From contig JAVERC010000004.1 in the NCBI GenBank assembly GCA_034007295.1, positions 77,934 to 141,933 of the forward strand: a stretch of DNA of 64,000 nucleotides, read 5' to 3'. Positions 16,128 to 24,502 of this stretch are shown here, one piece after another. Below the pieces are notes generated by a model. The model made no database searches. It was given only the letters and a program-made list of their open reading frames with translations, and was not told where the DNA came from. Within the stretch, counting starts at the first letter, position 1, and every line of letters begins with the position of its first letter. Origin of the DNA: JACKCP01 sp034007295 (lineage in GTDB: Bacteria > Desulfobacterota > Desulfobacteria > Desulfobacterales > JACKCP01). A program made the position numbers and the translations under genes.

Positions 16128-17516
16128 TTATTTTTTGTTGTATGTTTCCGGTTCTTCTTCCATATCATTTTCATCATCGAGCTCATCATCATTTGTTTGA
16201 AATTCCTGTGTTTGCTCATTGGAATTATCTTCTTTTTCTACATCATCTAAATCAGATTTTTTATTTAAGTCTGTATCTGCCTGTTCAAACATTTCTGAGG
16301 CAGAATTTATTATGGTCTGTGCATCTTCTTCACTTATTCCTTCAATTTGGGAAAGCTCAGAAGCTGTTATGTCTTTTAATTCTTCTATAGAACTATAACC
16401 GCCTGAGTAAAGTTTTTCGGCAAGTTCAAGGCCTATTCCTGGAATTTTCATGAGAGAGTCATAGCCTTCCTTCATTGCAAGAGAATATGCAGCTTCGCTT
16501 TTTACATCAAGATGCCAGCCTGTAAGTCTTGCTGCAAGTCTTACGTTTTGTCCGCTTTTCCCAATTGCTATGGATAAAAATTCATCAGGAACAATCACTT
16601 CCATTGATTTATTGTCTTCGTCTATTACAACTCTTGTAATTTCAGCTGGAGCAAGAGAATTGCAAACAAATCTTGCTGTATCAGGATTCCAGAGAACAAT
16701 GTCAATTTTTTCGCCTCTTAGTTCCTGGACAACTGTTTGAACTCTGCTTCCTTTTACACCTACGCATGAGCCAACTGGATCGACGTTTGATTCTGATGAA
16801 GATACTGCAATTTTAGCTCTTACGCCTGGTTCTCTTGCAGCGGCATGAATTTTTACTACGCCTTCACTGATTTCTGGCACTTCGGTCTTGAATAGGTTGA
16901 TTAGAAAATCAGGATGTGTTCTTGTAAGAACAATCTGTGGGCCTCTGCTTTCGTGAAGAACTTTCATTATGTTGGCTCTTATTCTGTCGCCTCTTCTGTA
17001 TGTCTCATTTTTTATTTGTTCCCTTGACGGAAGAACAGCTTCGGCTTGACCAAGATTTACTATTATATCGTCTCTGTCAAATCTTTGTACTATACCGTTT
17101 ATTATTTCACCTTCTCTGTCTATAAAGCTGTCATATACGGCATTTCTTTCAGCATCTCTGAGTTTTTGAATTATTACCTGTTTGGCAGACTGAGCTGCAA
17201 TTCGTCCAAAACTTGTTGTGTCAAGTTTTATTCCAAGACTGTCTCCAATTTCACATTCAGGGTCTAGCTGCCGGCCTTCTGCAAGAGTAATTTCAAGCTC
17301 TGGATCTTCAACTTCTTCTACAACATCCTTGAACTGGAAAACTTCTATATCCCCTGTTTTTTCATTGTAGGCAACTTCTATTTCTACATCAGGGCCCATT
17401 TTTTTCCTTGCTGCAGAAACAAGTGCTTCTTCAAGTGCCTTTATTAAAATTCCCATGGGAATGTTTTTATCTCGTCCAATTTGTTCAATTACTCTTTTTA
17501 TATCGCTGAAGACCAT
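16128..17516 (-). CDS. nusA: Transcription termination/antitermination factor NusA
   Basis: NusA binds RNA polymerase and nascent RNA to modulate pausing, termination and antitermination. In order it shows the N-terminal RNAP-binding domain, an S1 domain (INGIVQRFDRDDIIVNLGQ), two KH domains (CVGVKGSRVQTVVQEL; IAIGKSGQNVRLAARLTGW), a helix-hairpin-helix segment (IPGIGLELAEKLY) and an acidic tail. I start it at the ATG at 17516 (MVFSDIKRV), which has GGAG six bases upstream. A TTG four codons earlier lies on that Shine-Dalgarno sequence and is rejected. It follows rimP by 14 nt. Confidence 0.97.
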   Translation of the reverse strand: MVFSDIKRVIEQIGRDKNIPMGILIKALEEALVSAARKKMGPDVEIEVAYNEKTGDIEVFQFKDVVEEVEDPELEITLAEGRQLDPECEIGDSLGIKLDTTSFGRIAAQSAKQVIIQKLRDAERNAVYDSFIDREGEIINGIVQRFDRDDIIVNLGQAEAVLPSREQIKNETYRRGDRIRANIMKVLHESRGPQIVLTRTHPDFLINLFKTEVPEISEGVVKIHAAAREPGVRAKIAVSSSESNVDPVGSCVGVKGSRVQTVVQELRGEKIDIVLWNPDTARFVCNSLAPAEITRVVIDEDNKSMEVIVPDEFLSIAIGKSGQNVRLAARLTGWHLDVKSEAAYSLAMKEGYDSLMKIPGIGLELAEKLYSGGYSSIEELKDITASELSQIEGISEEDAQTIINSASEMFEQADTDLNKKSDLDDVEKEDNSNEQTQEFQTNDDELDDENDMEEEPETYNKK

Positions 17517-17530
17517 TGTATTCTCCAAAT

Positions 17531-18016
17531 TTATATTTCAGGGTTAAGCTTGGCTGATTTGATTTTATCAAACGGAATTTTTATTTCACCGTTTTCAAGT
17601 TGAATGAGTGTAAAATTCTCATCTGAGTCTTTGATTATTCCTTTAAAATTTTTTCTGTCAGAATCACCCTCAAGAGGTTCAAAAATTTTGATATGAACCT
17701 TTTCTCCCCTGAATTTCATAAAATCTTCAGGTTTCACAAGAGGCCTGTCAAGGCCTGGAGAAGAAACTTCGAGACTATATTTACCAGGTATCTCAAGCTT
17801 GACATCAAAAAGATTGCTTAGCTCACGGCTTGTTTTGGCACAGTCTTCAATTGTAACACCAGTATCTTTGTCTATGTATATTCTTAAAATTTTCATTCCT
17901 GAATTCACTGAAAACTCTGCATGAACAAATTCTAAACCTTGTGACTCGCATACAGGGGATGCAAGTTCGCAAATTTTTTTTCTAAGCTCAGATAATTCTG
18001 ATGAGCTTGTTCCCAT
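17531..18016 (-). CDS. rimP: Ribosome maturation factor RimP
   Basis: RimP assists late assembly of the 30S subunit. The 161-residue sequence has the family blocks LRIYIDKDTGVTIEDCAKTS, then KYSLEVSSPGLDRPL and KFRGEKVHIK. It is the first gene of the rimP-nusA-infB operon and follows a strong terminator at 18051-18081. An AAGG sits immediately before the ATG, closer than ideal, so the exact start has some doubt. Confidence 0.95.
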   Translation of the reverse strand: MGTSSSELSELRKKICELASPVCESQGLEFVHAEFSVNSGMKILRIYIDKDTGVTIEDCAKTSRELSNLFDVKLEIPGKYSLEVSSPGLDRPLVKPEDFMKFRGEKVHIKIFEPLEGDSDRKNFKGIIKDSDENFTLIQLENGEIKIPFDKIKSAKLNPEI

Positions 18017-18050
18017 CCTTATAACTCCGTTTTTGATTTTGTAGTTCCAT

Positions 18051-18081
18051 AAAAAAATAAAACGGGTTTATGACCCGTTTT
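18051..18081 (-). terminator. Rho-independent terminator after pheT
   Basis: On the minus strand a 9-bp stem formed by AAAACGGGT (18059-18067) and ACCCGTTTT (18073-18081) is followed after one base by seven Ts (18057-18051). It closes the pheS-pheT unit and isolates the rimP operon. Confidence 0.8.
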
Positions 18082-18155
18082 ACAAAGGAGGCGTCATTAA
18101 AGACTGTTACAATTAAACTGTCCTTATATTCTTTTTCTCCTATAAAGTCAAGAGA

Positions 18156-20582
18156 TTAATCCTGGCCTGGAAATCTGATCTCAAAATTCTTTAGAAGGCT
18201 TGAGGTAACTTTTTCATGTACTTTATTTATCTGTTTATCTTTAAGAGTTTCTTTTGATGACCTGTAAGTTATTCTAAAAGACAAACTTTTTTCATTTTTA
18301 TTTACAGCCTCCCCTTCATAAATATCAAAAAGAATAACATTCTCAATAAATTCTTCATTAAGATTTTTTATCAGGCTAATAATTTTACCTGCCTGAGTAT
18401 ATCTTGGGGTTATGACTGTAATATCTCTTAAAATAGCAGGAAATTTAGGTACTTCCCTTGAAAGAGAGACATCTTTTTTATTTTTTATAATTGCCTCTAA
18501 AGGGCAATTAAAAATAAAAACTTTTTGTTCGATATTATAATTTTTTAGTACCTTTGGAGAAACCTCAAATAGAGAACCGTATTTTTTTCCGTTTATAATT
18601 ATGTCTGCTGATGCCCCATTTCTTGAATAGGGCATAAGAATTTCTGAAACTATAAACTCTGGTTCTATATTAAAATTTTTGAAAAAGGCTTCTGCAAAAC
18701 CTTTCATATCAAAAAAATCAGCTTCAGGACTTTTGTCATCCCATAGAGAATTTCTTCTTTTCCCTGTGATTGCAGCTGCAATATATTCCTTTTGAATAGA
18801 CTTGTTTATAAGCTTTGAGTCTGGGAAAAAAACCTGGCCGGTTTCAAAAAGTCTTAGATTTGTTATTTGTCTGGACAAGTTAGAGGAAATATTCTCAAGA
18901 ATACCTGGAACAAGATCAGTTCTCATAAGAGCCTGGTCTTCTGAAAGAGGATTTAAAATTCTGACAGGCTCAATAAAAAAATCTTTGGTAAGTCCTGTTT
19001 TTTCAAGAAGAGAGCTCCCAATAAAACTGTAGTTAATTGCTTCATTAAAACCAAGTGACTTCATTGCATCTTTTATTTCAAGCCTTAAAGCAAATTCACT
19101 TTCATCCTGCTTATCCGAAGATATTTTTGGTGAAGTTGTTGGGATATTGTTGTAACCATATCTTCTGGCAACTTCCTCGCTCAAATCTTCAGGCCTTTCA
19201 ACATCAACCCTGTAAGAAGGGACTTTGATAAGATATTTGTCTTCATCTTTAGTTTCTTCAATTATAAAACCAACTGATTTTAAATATGATAAAGACTGAT
19301 CTGGACTAAGATTTATTCCAAGCCTCATATTGCATTCTGAAGGTGAAAAAAGAATTTTTCTTTCTTCAAATGGCTTAGTTTGTGTGTCAATAAAGCCTTG
19401 GGCTGTTTTTCCCTTACCAAGTTCTTCAATTAGCGAAGCTGCCCTGTTAAGTGCTCTTTCTACCTGAAGTGGATCAACACCTCTTTCAAATCTGTGGCTT
19501 GAATCTGTTGAAAGACCAAGCTTTTTTGCAGATTTTCTAATGGATGGAGGAAAAAAATATGCACTTTCAAGAAGTACTTTTGTGGTTTTATCTGTTATTT
19601 CAGAATTTTCTCCGCCCATAATTCCTGCTGCTGCAACTTTTTTTTCATTGTCGCAGATCATAAGTATTTCTGAATCAAGGATTCTTTCTTTTCCGTCAAG
19701 TGCGGTGAATTTTTCACCCTCCATTGCTCTTTGTACAATGATTTTTGAATTTTTTATTTCGTCATAATCAAAGGCATGAAGCGGCTGACCTGTTTCAAGC
19801 ATAATATAGTTTGTTACATCAACTATATTGTTTATAGGCCTTATCCCTGAGCAAAGCAAAATGCTTTGAAGCCAGAAAGGGGAGGGTAAAACTTTGACGT
19901 TATCAATATATCTTGCACAATATTTGGGACAAAGATCTGGATCCTTTACTTCAACACATGCTTTTTCAGTGATCTCACCTTTGTTTTTTTCATCTTTATA
20001 TATTTCTGCAGAAGGTATTATAATTTTTGTTCCTTCAATTGCAGAAACTTCCCTTGCAATTCCGATAAGACTTAAGCAGTCGGCTCTGTTTGGCGTAAGG
20101 TCTACTTCGAGCACAGCTCCATCAAGACCTAAAGCTTTTGTAAGTGATGTCCCAGGAATAATATCAGATGGAAGATCCATGATTCCAGAACCATCTTCAG
20201 TTATGCCGAGTTCCTTTGAACTGCAAAGCATCCCCATTGAAACTTCACCCCTGATTTTGCTTTTCTTTAATTTTATTCCTCCGGGAAGTTCTGTTCCAGG
20301 AAGGGCTACAGGGCCAACCATGTTTTCATAAACATTTGGAGCTCCGCACACAATTTGAAGATTTTCATCTTTTCCTGTGTTTACCATGCATATTCTTAAT
20401 TTATCAGCATTGGGGTGGGGAATTATTTTTTCGATTCTTCCTGTAATAACATCTTTTAAATAGTCAAAAGGATAATCTATTGATTCAACTTCAAGCCCTG
20501 TCATTGTAAGTGCTTCAGCAAGTTCTTCAGGTGAGGATTTGAAGTCTGTAAATTTTTTAAGCCAGTTTAAACTTATTTTCAT
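18156..20582 (-). CDS. pheT: Phenylalanine--tRNA ligase beta subunit
   Basis: The large subunit of the heterotetrameric PheRS, which charges tRNA-Phe and edits mischarged Tyr. The 808 residues contain the N-terminal tRNA-binding EMAP-like domain (about 40-155; PHPNADKLRICMVNTG), the B3/B4 editing domain (RPINNIVDVTNYIMLETGQP), the B5 domain (about 405-475), a catalytic-like domain and the C-terminal ferredoxin-fold anticodon-binding domain (FPAILRDITVI onward, 714-806). It begins directly after the pheS stop, so the two are translationally linked. Confidence 0.97.
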   Translation of the reverse strand: MKISLNWLKKFTDFKSSPEELAEALTMTGLEVESIDYPFDYLKDVITGRIEKIIPHPNADKLRICMVNTGKDENLQIVCGAPNVYENMVGPVALPGTELPGGIKLKKSKIRGEVSMGMLCSSKELGITEDGSGIMDLPSDIIPGTSLTKALGLDGAVLEVDLTPNRADCLSLIGIAREVSAIEGTKIIIPSAEIYKDEKNKGEITEKACVEVKDPDLCPKYCARYIDNVKVLPSPFWLQSILLCSGIRPINNIVDVTNYIMLETGQPLHAFDYDEIKNSKIIVQRAMEGEKFTALDGKERILDSEILMICDNEKKVAAAGIMGGENSEITDKTTKVLLESAYFFPPSIRKSAKKLGLSTDSSHRFERGVDPLQVERALNRAASLIEELGKGKTAQGFIDTQTKPFEERKILFSPSECNMRLGINLSPDQSLSYLKSVGFIIEETKDEDKYLIKVPSYRVDVERPEDLSEEVARRYGYNNIPTTSPKISSDKQDESEFALRLEIKDAMKSLGFNEAINYSFIGSSLLEKTGLTKDFFIEPVRILNPLSEDQALMRTDLVPGILENISSNLSRQITNLRLFETGQVFFPDSKLINKSIQKEYIAAAITGKRRNSLWDDKSPEADFFDMKGFAEAFFKNFNIEPEFIVSEILMPYSRNGASADIIINGKKYGSLFEVSPKVLKNYNIEQKVFIFNCPLEAIIKNKKDVSLSREVPKFPAILRDITVITPRYTQAGKIISLIKNLNEEFIENVILFDIYEGEAVNKNEKSLSFRITYRSSKETLKDKQINKVHEKVTSSLLKNFEIRFPGQD

Positions 20583-20584
20583 TT

Positions 20585-21595
20585 CTAGAACTGCTCCAGA
20601 AAACGGTAGTCATTTTCATAAAATTTTCTTAAATCATCTATTCCGTATTTAAGCATAGCAAGCCTTTCGACTCCCATTCCAAATGCAAATCCGGAATACA
20701 CACTAGTATCATAGCCCACATTTTCAAAAACAGCCGGATGAACCATTCCAGAACCTAGAACCTCAAGCCAGCCTGTATTTGAACAGACTCTGCAGCCTTT
20801 TCCTCTGCACATCACACATTTAATGTCAACTTCTGCACTTGGCTCAGTAAAAGGGAAAAAACTTGGTCTGAAACGCAGGGATGTTTCTTTGTCAAAAAGA
20901 TTATGGATAAACGATTCTAAAATACCTTTTAGATCTCCGAAGCTAATGTTTTTATCCACAATGAGTCCTTCAATCTGGTGGAACATTGGAGTATGTGTAA
21001 GATCTGAATCGCATCTATAAACTTTTCCAGGGGCAATAATACTTATTGGTGGCTCATGTTTTTCCATGTATCTGATCTGGATTGGAGATGTATGAGTTCT
21101 AAGTACTACGCTGTCTGAAATATAGAATGTATCCTGCATATCCCTTGCCGGATGGTGCTTTGGTATATTGAGTGCTTCAAAATTATACCAGTCTGCCTCA
21201 ATTTCTGGACCTTCTGCAATTTGAAATCCAAGCTTAAAAAAAATAGAACAGATTTCTTTTTGAATTTTTGTTATGGGGTGCAGGGTTCCGGTTTTTGGTT
21301 TTCTTCCAGGAAGAGTTATATCTATATCTGCCGGTTTTGCAGCAAGAGAGTCTTCAATTACTTGTATTTTTTCACTAATTTCTTTTTCAAGCCTGTTTTT
21401 TAAAAGATTGGCCTTTTTTCCGGCAACAGGTTTTTCTTCTGGTGGAAGTGAAGGGATATTTCTTAAAAAAAGTGTTATTTTGCCTTTTCGGCCTAAATAT
21501 TCAGTTTTTAAATTTTGGAGCTTTTCTTCAGTGTCAGCCCCTTTTATGGCATTTAATGCCTGTTCTTCGATTCCGTCAATACTTTCAGGTGCCAA
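20585..21595 (-). CDS. pheS: Phenylalanine--tRNA ligase alpha subunit
   Basis: The catalytic subunit of PheRS. It has the class II synthetase motifs: HPARDMQDTFYISD, RTHTSPIQIRYM, FHQIEGL and the motif-3 GFAFGMGVERLAMLKYG, within 336 residues. A CxxC pair (CVMCRGKGCRVC) marks the zinc-like insertion seen in many PheS. The start is TTG, supported by GAGG eight bases upstream. The rplT terminator ends 19 nt before this start, so pheST is either read through or has a promoter overlapping that hairpin. Confidence 0.97.
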   Translation of the reverse strand: MAPESIDGIEEQALNAIKGADTEEKLQNLKTEYLGRKGKITLFLRNIPSLPPEEKPVAGKKANLLKNRLEKEISEKIQVIEDSLAAKPADIDITLPGRKPKTGTLHPITKIQKEICSIFFKLGFQIAEGPEIEADWYNFEALNIPKHHPARDMQDTFYISDSVVLRTHTSPIQIRYMEKHEPPISIIAPGKVYRCDSDLTHTPMFHQIEGLIVDKNISFGDLKGILESFIHNLFDKETSLRFRPSFFPFTEPSAEVDIKCVMCRGKGCRVCSNTGWLEVLGSGMVHPAVFENVGYDTSVYSGFAFGMGVERLAMLKYGIDDLRKFYENDYRFLEQF

Positions 21596-21613
21596 TTTTA
21601 TCGCCTCAATTGT

Positions 21614-21640
21614 TAAAAAAATCCCGGCTTATGCCGGGAT
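21614..21640 (-). terminator. Rho-independent terminator after rplT
   Basis: On the minus strand an 8-bp G/C-rich stem, ATCCCGGC (21621-21628) with GCCGGGAT (21633-21640), is followed by a run of Ts (21620-21615). It lies 7 nt past the rplT stop and 19 nt before the pheS start. It may end the infC operon fully or act as an attenuator for pheST. Confidence 0.82.
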
Positions 21641-21647
21641 AATCATG

Positions 21648-21998
21648 CTATAGACTTGCCGATGCTTTCTCTACAAGAGCAGTGAAAGCTTTAGGATCCG
21701 AAATAGCAAGGTCAGCCAGCATTTTTCTGTCCAGGTCTATATCAGATTTTTTTAGCCCGTAAATAAGTTTGCTGTAATTTAAACCATTTAGTCTTGCAGC
21801 AGCATTTATTCTTATGTTCCACAGGCGTCTGAAATTTCTTTTTTTCTGGCGTCTGTCTCTGTATGCATAGGTTAAAGCCTTATCTACAGCATTTTTGGCA
21901 GTACGAAATAATTTGCTTCTGCCACCTCTGAAGCCTTTTGCAAGCTGAAGCAATTTTTGTCTTCTTCTTCTTGCCTTAAAACCTCTTTTAATCCTCAT
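21648..21998 (-). CDS. rplT: 50S ribosomal protein L20
   Basis: L20 is an early 23S rRNA-binding protein and in many bacteria a translational repressor of its own operon. The 116-residue sequence shows RGFKARRRRQKLLQLAKGF, then the Y-A-Y-R-D-R-R block and FRRLWNIRINAAARLNGL. The ATG has AAAGGAG upstream. It follows rpmI by 28 nt, the classic infC-rpmI-rplT order. Confidence 0.98.
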   Translation of the reverse strand: MRIKRGFKARRRRQKLLQLAKGFRGGRSKLFRTAKNAVDKALTYAYRDRRQKKRNFRRLWNIRINAAARLNGLNYSKLIYGLKKSDIDLDRKMLADLAISDPKAFTALVEKASASL

Positions 21999-22026
21999 CT
22001 TAAAATCTCCTTTAACTCAGCTGACA

Positions 22027-22224
22027 TTATCTGTAAGGAAGAAGTTGTCTTAACTGTTTTTCATTTGTTTTGTCTGCAATTTTACTTGTACGAAGTTTTC
22101 TTTTACGTTTTGCTGACTTTTTAGTAAGAATATGACTTGAGTTAGCTTTACGTAATTTGAATTTACCGCTGCCTGTAGTAGTAAACCTTTTAGCGGCACC
22201 ACGGTTTGTTTTCATTTTAGGCAT
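22027..22224 (-). CDS. rpmI: 50S ribosomal protein L35
   Basis: A small basic 50S protein of 65 residues starting MPKMKTNRGAAKRF, with AAGGAG seven bases before the ATG at 22224. A frame extending six codons further upstream exists but would run through that Shine-Dalgarno sequence. The sequence ends KQLRQLLPYR, typical for L35. It is separated from infC by an unusually long 454-nt gap carrying element A copy 3. Confidence 0.97.
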   Translation of the reverse strand: MPKMKTNRGAAKRFTTTGSGKFKLRKANSSHILTKKSAKRKRKLRTSKIADKTNEKQLRQLLPYR

Positions 22225-22308
22225 TTGAATCTCTCCTTGCACTAAGCCTGCTTAAAAATCAAAAATTTAAAAAAACGGTAACAAATTCCTCAAAAATTAA
22301 TTTAAAAT

Positions 22309-22330
22309 AGTTGCTGAACAAAAATTGTTT
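22309..22330 (-). repeat. Possible relic of an element A terminus
   Basis: TAGTTGCTGAAC followed by AAAA and a T-rich stretch matches the TGCTGAACGAAAACG end of element A and its favoured TTAG flank, but the rest of the element is absent. It is either a decayed fragment or chance. The remainder of the infC-rpmI gap outside copy 3 is AT-rich without other structure I can support. Confidence 0.35.
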
Positions 22331-22440
22331 ATTTTTGCTTAAAAACTTTTCAAAAATCAAAGCTTTAATGTTTCAGTTAAAAGCTTAAGTGTTTTAAGAC
22401 AAATTCAATTTTTTGTCTGCGACTAAATACAATTAAGTAG

Positions 22441-22579
22441 CAGTTGAACTAAAACTGTCTTTTTTTGTGCATTTTAAAGTCAGATTTAAAATTTAATCTT
22501 TATAATATTCAAAGTATTTTCAGAATTAAATTTTTTTCTTCCTTTAACAGAACAAAAAATCTTGTTTTCGGTCAATCAC
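22441..22579 (-). mobile_element. Element A copy 3, inside the infC-rpmI-rplT operon
   Basis: A diverged 139-bp copy in minus orientation, from CAGTTGAACTAAAACTG to TTTTCGGTCAATCAC. Flanking 7-mers TAAGTAG (22434-22440) and TATGTAT (22580-22586) agree at 5 of 7 positions. It lies between infC and rpmI, where operon mRNA would normally cross, so its transcript would form a long hairpin. Confidence 0.75.
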
Positions 22580-22678
22580 TATGTATTTACCGTGTATAAT
22601 TTAATAAATATCAAAACAAAATAATTAATTAAAATTTTTATTTTATAATTAATTATTTTTAAAAAAAATATAAAATAA

Positions 22679-23203
22679 CTATTCTTTTTTTGGAGCTAAA
22701 ACCATTATCATGGTCCGGCCTTCAAATTTTGGTCTAGTTTCAATAGATGCAATATCTTCTGTTTCAGTAGCTATCCTTGCAAGAATATCTTTTCCCATTT
22801 CAGGTAATGTTATTTCACGCCCCCTGAATCTCACAGTTATTTTGACTTTATTGTTTTTTGTCAAAAACCCCCTGATTTGTCTCAGCTTTGTATTGAGGTC
22901 ATGATCTTCAGTTTTTGGCCTTACTTTAATTTCTTTTACCTGGACAACAGCCTGTTTCTTTTTAGCTTCCTGTTTTTTCTTAGTCTGCTGGTACTTAAAT
23001 CTACCAAAGTCCATAATTCTGCACACCGGAGGGCTGGCTCCAGGTGAAACTTCAACAAGATCAAGCCCTGCTTCTTCAGCGGTATTTATAGCATCGGTGA
23101 TGCTTAACACTCCAAGCTGGTTTCCGTCTGAGTCTATAACCCTGACTTCCTTTTCTTTGATCTCGTCATTGACCCTTGTTTGTTCAGTCTTTTTAACAGC
23201 TAT
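22679..23203 (-). CDS. infC: Translation initiation factor IF-3 (AUA start)
   Basis: IF-3 prevents subunit association and proofreads the start codon. Family sequence extends upstream of the first ATG (23110): T-R-V-N-D-E-I and VRVIDSDGNQLGVLSITDA are conserved IF-3 N-terminal blocks. The frame opens at an ATA codon at 23203 with AGGAG seven bases upstream, giving 174 residues, close to the E. coli length of 180. In E. coli infC begins with AUU, which allows autoregulation through IF-3's own proofreading; a rare AUA start here fits the same scheme. The C-terminal domain (VKITVRFRGREITLPEMG) is complete. Confidence 0.93.
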   Translation of the reverse strand: MAVKKTEQTRVNDEIKEKEVRVIDSDGNQLGVLSITDAINTAEEAGLDLVEVSPGASPPVCRIMDFGRFKYQQTKKKQEAKKKQAVVQVKEIKVRPKTEDHDLNTKLRQIRGFLTKNNKVKITVRFRGREITLPEMGKDILARIATETEDIASIETRPKFEGRTMIMVLAPKKE

Positions 23204-23233
23204 CTCTTTTCTCCTTATTTTACATTATCTGAT

Positions 23234-23271
23234 AAATACCAAATAGAGGGTATTTTTAGCCCATAATTATA
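23234..23271 (-). promoter_or_regulatory. infC leader: -10 element and small hairpin
   Basis: On the minus strand a TATAAT (23271-23266) lies about 60 nt upstream of the infC start, with only a poor -35. Just downstream is a perfect 7-bp inverted repeat, AAATACC (23240-23234 side) and GGTATTT (23255-23249 side), with an 8-nt loop. This is a plausible infC promoter and leader hairpin, but weakly supported. Confidence 0.4.
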
Positions 23272-23300
23272 CTTATTTCAAGAGTTTTTTCATAATGAAT

Positions 23301-23798
23301 TCATAACGAAAGAGTATATTTTGAAAGTTGGCTGTCTTTCCAGTAAATATTATCTGGTGAAGAAAAGAATTTTTTAAACAAATTAAGGCTTTCAATTCTT
23401 AAAACACCAGAAATTATTTCAGGGAATTTTTTTTGGTAAAATAATGGAAAATTTTTTTTATCTATTGAGCAGCCTCCGCCCATAACATCCTCGTACGCAT
23501 AAACTATTTTGCCAAATCCTGAAAGTGTAATTGCTGAAAGACACATAAGACATGGTTCCATTGTTGAATAAATTGTCATTTTATTTTTTGGAAGTAAAGG
23601 AAAATTTTTTTGAAGCTCTCTTATTGCGTTTATTTCTGCATGATCAATTTCTGAAGGAATTTGTGAAATACTTTTTTCTCGTTTTCCTCTTGCAATTATC
23701 TGATTTTGTGAAACTATTACGCACCCTACTGGAAACTCATTGGAGTTAAGAGCTTTTGAGGCTTCTTTTAGAGCCTCTTTCATGAATAATTCGTCCAT
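23301..23798 (-). CDS. Nucleoside deaminase (TadA/CDA family)
   Basis: A zinc-dependent deaminase of 165 residues with the H-A-E motif (IDHAEINAIREL) and PCLMC (TMEPCLMCLSAI), which together bind zinc and activate water. It could be the tRNA-Arg wobble adenosine deaminase TadA or a guanine/cytosine deaminase. The HAEINAI-TMEPC spacing fits TadA, but the C-terminal half is not closely TadA-like, so I leave the symbol open. I start it at the ATG at 23798, which has GGAG six bases upstream; another ATG four codons earlier overlaps the preceding gene. It lies directly downstream of the HsdR_N-like gene. Confidence 0.85.
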   Translation of the reverse strand: MDELFMKEALKEASKALNSNEFPVGCVIVSQNQIIARGKREKSISQIPSEIDHAEINAIRELQKNFPLLPKNKMTIYSTMEPCLMCLSAITLSGFGKIVYAYEDVMGGGCSIDKKNFPLFYQKKFPEIISGVLRIESLNLFKKFFSSPDNIYWKDSQLSKYTLSL

Positions 23799-23799
23799 T

Positions 23800-24354
23800 T
23801 TATTCTCCATGATTGTTTATGCAAATTGAATCATCACAGGGGCATCTTCCGTCAACTTCAAATGCAAAAAGTATTTTTTTTGCCTTTTCTCTCATATCAT
23901 TATTTATTTTTCTTTTTACACTTATTTTTTTTAGTTCTTCTATTGATAAAATTTTGTCAAGGCCTTTTGAAATAGTTGTTCCTGACATAGTATCTATGGT
24001 TTCTGCATCTTCTCCGTTTGTAACAACACAAACAGGGACCTCATTTTCATCAATAAGCCTTGCACATGCAATTGTACTCATATGCCTTGATATAATTGAA
24101 CCAGGGCCGTATTTAACTATCATTATTGGTTTGTTTTCTAAATAGATGGTGTAATCAACTGCAATTTTGAATTTATTGCCTTTATTTTCAAGAAAAATTA
24201 AAAGGTTTTTTTTTATATCTTTTTTTAGGTATCCTTTTTTTTCTACAAGTAGTTTTGCAATTTTTTGCCTGTATCTTTCATCGTGATTATCTTCAATTGT
24301 TTCATCTGTAAGAAAGTCTTTAAGTGTTCCTAGAATAAGATGATGGGAATTCAT
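23800..24354 (-). CDS. Stand-alone HsdR_N-like domain protein, paralog 1
   Basis: A 184-residue protein resembling the N-terminal nuclease-like domain of type I restriction subunit R, but with no helicase and no hsdM/hsdS nearby. Shared blocks are RQKIAKLLVEKKGYLKKDI, the strand pair with Asp67 (AVDYTIYLENKPIMIVKYG) and VCVVTNGEDAETID. In PD-(D/E)xK nucleases the second strand reads E-x-K; here it reads I-V-K, so the acidic residue is missing and catalysis is unlikely. A paralog with the same loss lies at 45263-45772. The tail (CPCDDSICINN) is cysteine-rich. Function unknown. Confidence 0.7.
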   Translation of the reverse strand: MNSHHLILGTLKDFLTDETIEDNHDERYRQKIAKLLVEKKGYLKKDIKKNLLIFLENKGNKFKIAVDYTIYLENKPIMIVKYGPGSIISRHMSTIACARLIDENEVPVCVVTNGEDAETIDTMSGTTISKGLDKILSIEELKKISVKRKINNDMREKAKKILFAFEVDGRCPCDDSICINNHGE

Positions 24355-24502
24355 TGTTCTATTTTGCCTTTACATTATTTTTTTCGTATGAAAATATGTT
24401 TTTTTGGCCTTTTTGGGCCTTAAGGTTTTCCGTAATCCTTAATAATAATTGTTTTTTGATTATGGAGTGTCAATAAATTTATTTTTTATGGTATATTTAA
24501 TC

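Noticed and set aside
23800..24354. Active type I restriction system
   Set aside because: The HsdR_N-like proteins are alone, without helicase, methylase or specificity genes, and lack the catalytic acid.
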